A stretch of 6,810 nucleotides of DNA from Verrucomicrobiota bacterium (GTDB taxonomy: Bacteria > Verrucomicrobiota > Verrucomicrobiia > Limisphaerales > UBA9464), in contig JAFLEG010000243.1 in assembly GCA_017302195.1 (NCBI GenBank), forward strand, positions 1-6,810, read 5' to 3'. Position numbers and translations under genes: made by a program. Each line of letters begins with the position of its first letter. The stretch's first letter is position 1. Below are positions 5,375-6,810 of the stretch, in pieces. The notes below the pieces were generated by a model that saw only the letters and a program-made list of their open reading frames with translations, made no database searches and had not been told where the DNA came from.

Positions 5375-6570
5375 AGGGCAAAGTCCATCCATCCCTCGGC
5401 GAAGAGCTGACCAATCCGACCTTGCTTCGCGGCGCTGCGGAATCCTGGCAGGTCCACCAGAGGGGTGATTGAGGAAAAGCCAGTCGATGGATCCCGATGG
5501 AAGAAAAAGGTGGTCTGCCATTCCTCTTCGGTCAGCCAATCCAGCAGCAGCGGGGAGTGCGTGGCGGCAAAGACTTGAGTCTGCGTCTGACCCGCACGCT
5601 GGCGCAGCAGTTGCAGCAAAAGGCGTAGTCTTCCGGGATGAATGCCATTCTCGATCTCATCTATGGTGAGGACCTCCGGCATGTCCGTCTGAAAAAATGC
5701 GGCAGCGAGCGCGGCAAATCGCAATGTCCCATCCGATAACACCGCGGAAGGAAGCTCCCGTGTTCCTTCCCGGACAAAAAAGAGCGGTTCTCCGAGTGCA
5801 CCGTTCCGTGTCATGACGTCCTCAATTTCCAGAGGACGAAGCTCTTTCAGCCAGCCCAGGTAACCTTCCTTCCTTGCCGGATCCGAGCAGATGTCACGGA
5901 CCAATGAGGCAAAATTTTCACCATGGTCGCCCATCCGGGGTTCTTTGGTGGTCGATCCGTACTGCCGGAGCACTCTCGGATCTGGCTCAAGAAGCTGTGT
6001 CCTCAGCAGTTGAGTTCTCCACGCCTGAACCAATTCCTGGTGGTGGATATCCACCAGTCCCGAGCGGAACGCGAGGATGATCTGCGATCCGAGATACGCG
6101 TTGGGGTAAATGGCGGAAAGAGTATTGGAGCCAGCCTGGAGAAAATACCCTTCCCGATCGGCATACTTGAAAACCTCCCTTCCGGCTTGCCAAAGGTTTT
6201 CGCTGTTTACCGCCCCGGTGCTGTCGAATTCAATTTCATAACGCAAGAGTCCGAGACGGTTCTCAAGATCCACCCTTAGGCCAATGTCCGGCTTCAGACG
6301 TTGGTCTTCTTCAGAGTTCTGACCTCGGGACTGCGCCAAATCCAACCCTCCCCTGATGCCAAGTCCGGCGTCACCCGAGGCCGTGCGGCCATTGCCTTCA
6401 AAAAGCTCCTTGAGCGGATACCCTGCAGCGATACCACGAAGTACCCGCAACACATCGAGAAGGTTTGATTTGCCGCTGCCATTGGTCCCGATCAAGAGAT
6501 TGAGCGATCCCAACTTGAGATCCACATGCTTCAAGCTTTTGAACTGTTCGATGGCAATCCGCTGAATCAT
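5371..6570 (-). CDS. RecF/OLD-like AAA ATPase (ABC-type head), first gene of a two-gene operon
   Basis: 399 residues from the ATG at 6570-6568. The N terminus MIQRIAIEQFKSLKHVDLKLG followed by LNLLIGTNGSGKSNLLDVL is the standard opening of AAA_15/AAA_21 ATPases, which supports this start although no Shine-Dalgarno site is seen. Motifs are Walker A GTNGSGKS (28-35), ABC signature LSDGT (278-282), Walker B VLTIDEIENGIHP (300-312; D304, catalytic E305) and the H-loop ATHSP (336-340). The middle (about 60-270) lies between the two halves of the ATPase head; it is shorter than SMC coiled coils and shows no obvious heptads. The C-terminal end (351-399) has no TOPRIM domain, unlike single-chain OLD or GajA proteins; that role appears to sit on the next gene. 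By my count bases 6061-6240 are about 53% GC against about 71% for 3181-3300 in the secreted-protein gene, a hint of transfer. Likely role (inference): the sensing/regulatory ATPase of a defence-type complex. Confidence 0.88.
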   Translation of the reverse strand: MIQRIAIEQFKSLKHVDLKLGSLNLLIGTNGSGKSNLLDVLRVLRGIAAGYPLKELFEGNGRTASGDAGLGIRGGLDLAQSRGQNSEEDQRLKPDIGLRVDLENRLGLLRYEIEFDSTGAVNSENLWQAGREVFKYADREGYFLQAGSNTLSAIYPNAYLGSQIILAFRSGLVDIHHQELVQAWRTQLLRTQLLEPDPRVLRQYGSTTKEPRMGDHGENFASLVRDICSDPARKEGYLGWLKELRPLEIEDVMTRNGALGEPLFFVREGTRELPSAVLSDGTLRFAALAAAFFQTDMPEVLTIDEIENGIHPGRLRLLLQLLRQRAGQTQTQVFAATHSPLLLDWLTEEEWQTTFFFHRDPSTGFSSITPLVDLPGFRSAAKQGRIGQLFAEGWMDFAL

Positions 6571-6672
6571 GGCGTGGAGGCAGATTGCTGTTCTGCGCCG
6601 AAAGGTTCGAGCCGAAATCTGACGCTGTACTTCAGCGCTGGCGTTTTGCCTTAGGCGGGGAGGTGATCGGCA
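6571..6672 (-). other. Upstream region of the ATPase/TOPRIM operon
   Basis: These 102 bases separate the stop of the upstream same-strand gene from the ATPase ATG. No clear -35/-10 pair or ribosome binding site is visible. A small stem, CGCTG/CAGCG around AAGTA on the minus strand (near 6620-6640), has no T run. The operon may have its own weakly recognisable promoter here or be read through from the upstream gene. Confidence 0.4.
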
Positions 6673-6810
6673 TCACTCGGAGAGCGAAAACTTCGGGCTC
6701 TGCCGGAGGAACTGCACAGGATTGCGGTACACCACCCGATCCACAGCCTCGGCGGTCCATCCGCGGCGCCGCATCTCCAGGGCGGTGCGCGGGATGGCCA
6801 GCGGGACGCT
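6673..6810 (-). CDS. C-terminal end of a probable amidohydrolase-type metal-dependent hydrolase (5' part outside window)
   Basis: Forty-five codons and a stop (6675-6673) are open to the window edge on the minus strand. The peptide starts SVPLAIPRTALEMRRRGWT and continues AEAVDRVVYRNPVQFLRQSPKF before ending SLSE. A helix such as 'AEAVDRVVYRNPVQFL' followed by 'SPKF' is typical of the last helix of TIM-barrel amidohydrolase/TatD-like enzymes, in which the active site lies in the missing part. The local GC content (41 of 60 in 6721-6780) is higher than in the adjacent ATPase stretch. The family call is tentative because only the tail is visible; that this is coding is fairly sure. Confidence 0.55.
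   Translation of the reverse strand, partial: SVPLAIPRTALEMRRRGWTAEAVDRVVYRNPVQFLRQSPKFSLSE

Noticed and set aside
5375..5539. Longer form of the TOPRIM-like protein starting at 5539
   Set aside because: The extra 55 residues lie inside the ATPase gene and look non-natural; the ATGA start at 5374 fits the family-like MSLKVLVIPED opening.
4814..6570. Calling the operon PARIS, Gabija or Septu outright
   Set aside because: The partner lacks a recognisable DUF4435, helicase or HNH domain, so only an architectural analogy is supported.

Overview
The window is high-GC bacterial DNA. My best guess is Verrucomicrobiota, probably an uncultured or environmental member. This rests on two large secreted proteins in that phylum's style: one with calcium-binding thrombospondin type 3 (TSP3) repeats and a C-terminal 'RFYRVRLVP' ending, the other made of tandem 'FEYAD/FEGYAD...' beta-sandwich-like domains. 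Starts without an obvious Shine-Dalgarno site also fit. The assignment is inference from protein style; no rRNA or other marker gene is present.

Layout. (1) 1-819 (+) is the C-terminal part of a large exported protein that begins before the window. (2) 939-1676 (-) is an AAA+ ATPase of the DUF4143-associated type. Its ATPase core is intact but it stops about halfway into the expected C-terminal region. (3) 1682-1743, directly upstream of that ATPase, holds two palindromes of the same family, 32 bp apart. (4) 1749-2254 is a leader or divergent region with no convincing long gene. It holds two overlapping antisense small ORFs, each with a strong ribosome binding site, and two small hairpins. 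(5) 2255-4714 (+) is an 819-residue secreted protein built of three near-identical 183/183/184-residue domains, a fourth divergent domain and a short tail. (6) 4814-6570 (-) is a tightly coupled two-gene operon: a RecF/OLD-like AAA ATPase followed by a small TOPRIM-like protein, overlapping by ATGA. (7) 6673-6810 (-) is the C-terminal end of a probable amidohydrolase whose body lies beyond the window.

The most interesting unit is the ATPase plus TOPRIM-like pair. It has the same logic as known anti-phage systems that couple an ABC-type ATPase to a TOPRIM nuclease (OLD, Gabija GajA, PARIS AriA/AriB), but the small subunit belongs to a different, poorly characterised family. The secreted proteins probably act outside the cell, in surface binding, polysaccharide binding or adhesion. 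The truncated ATPase with its double palindrome looks like a decaying accessory gene between them. No CRISPR array, tRNA, rRNA or insertion sequence is visible.
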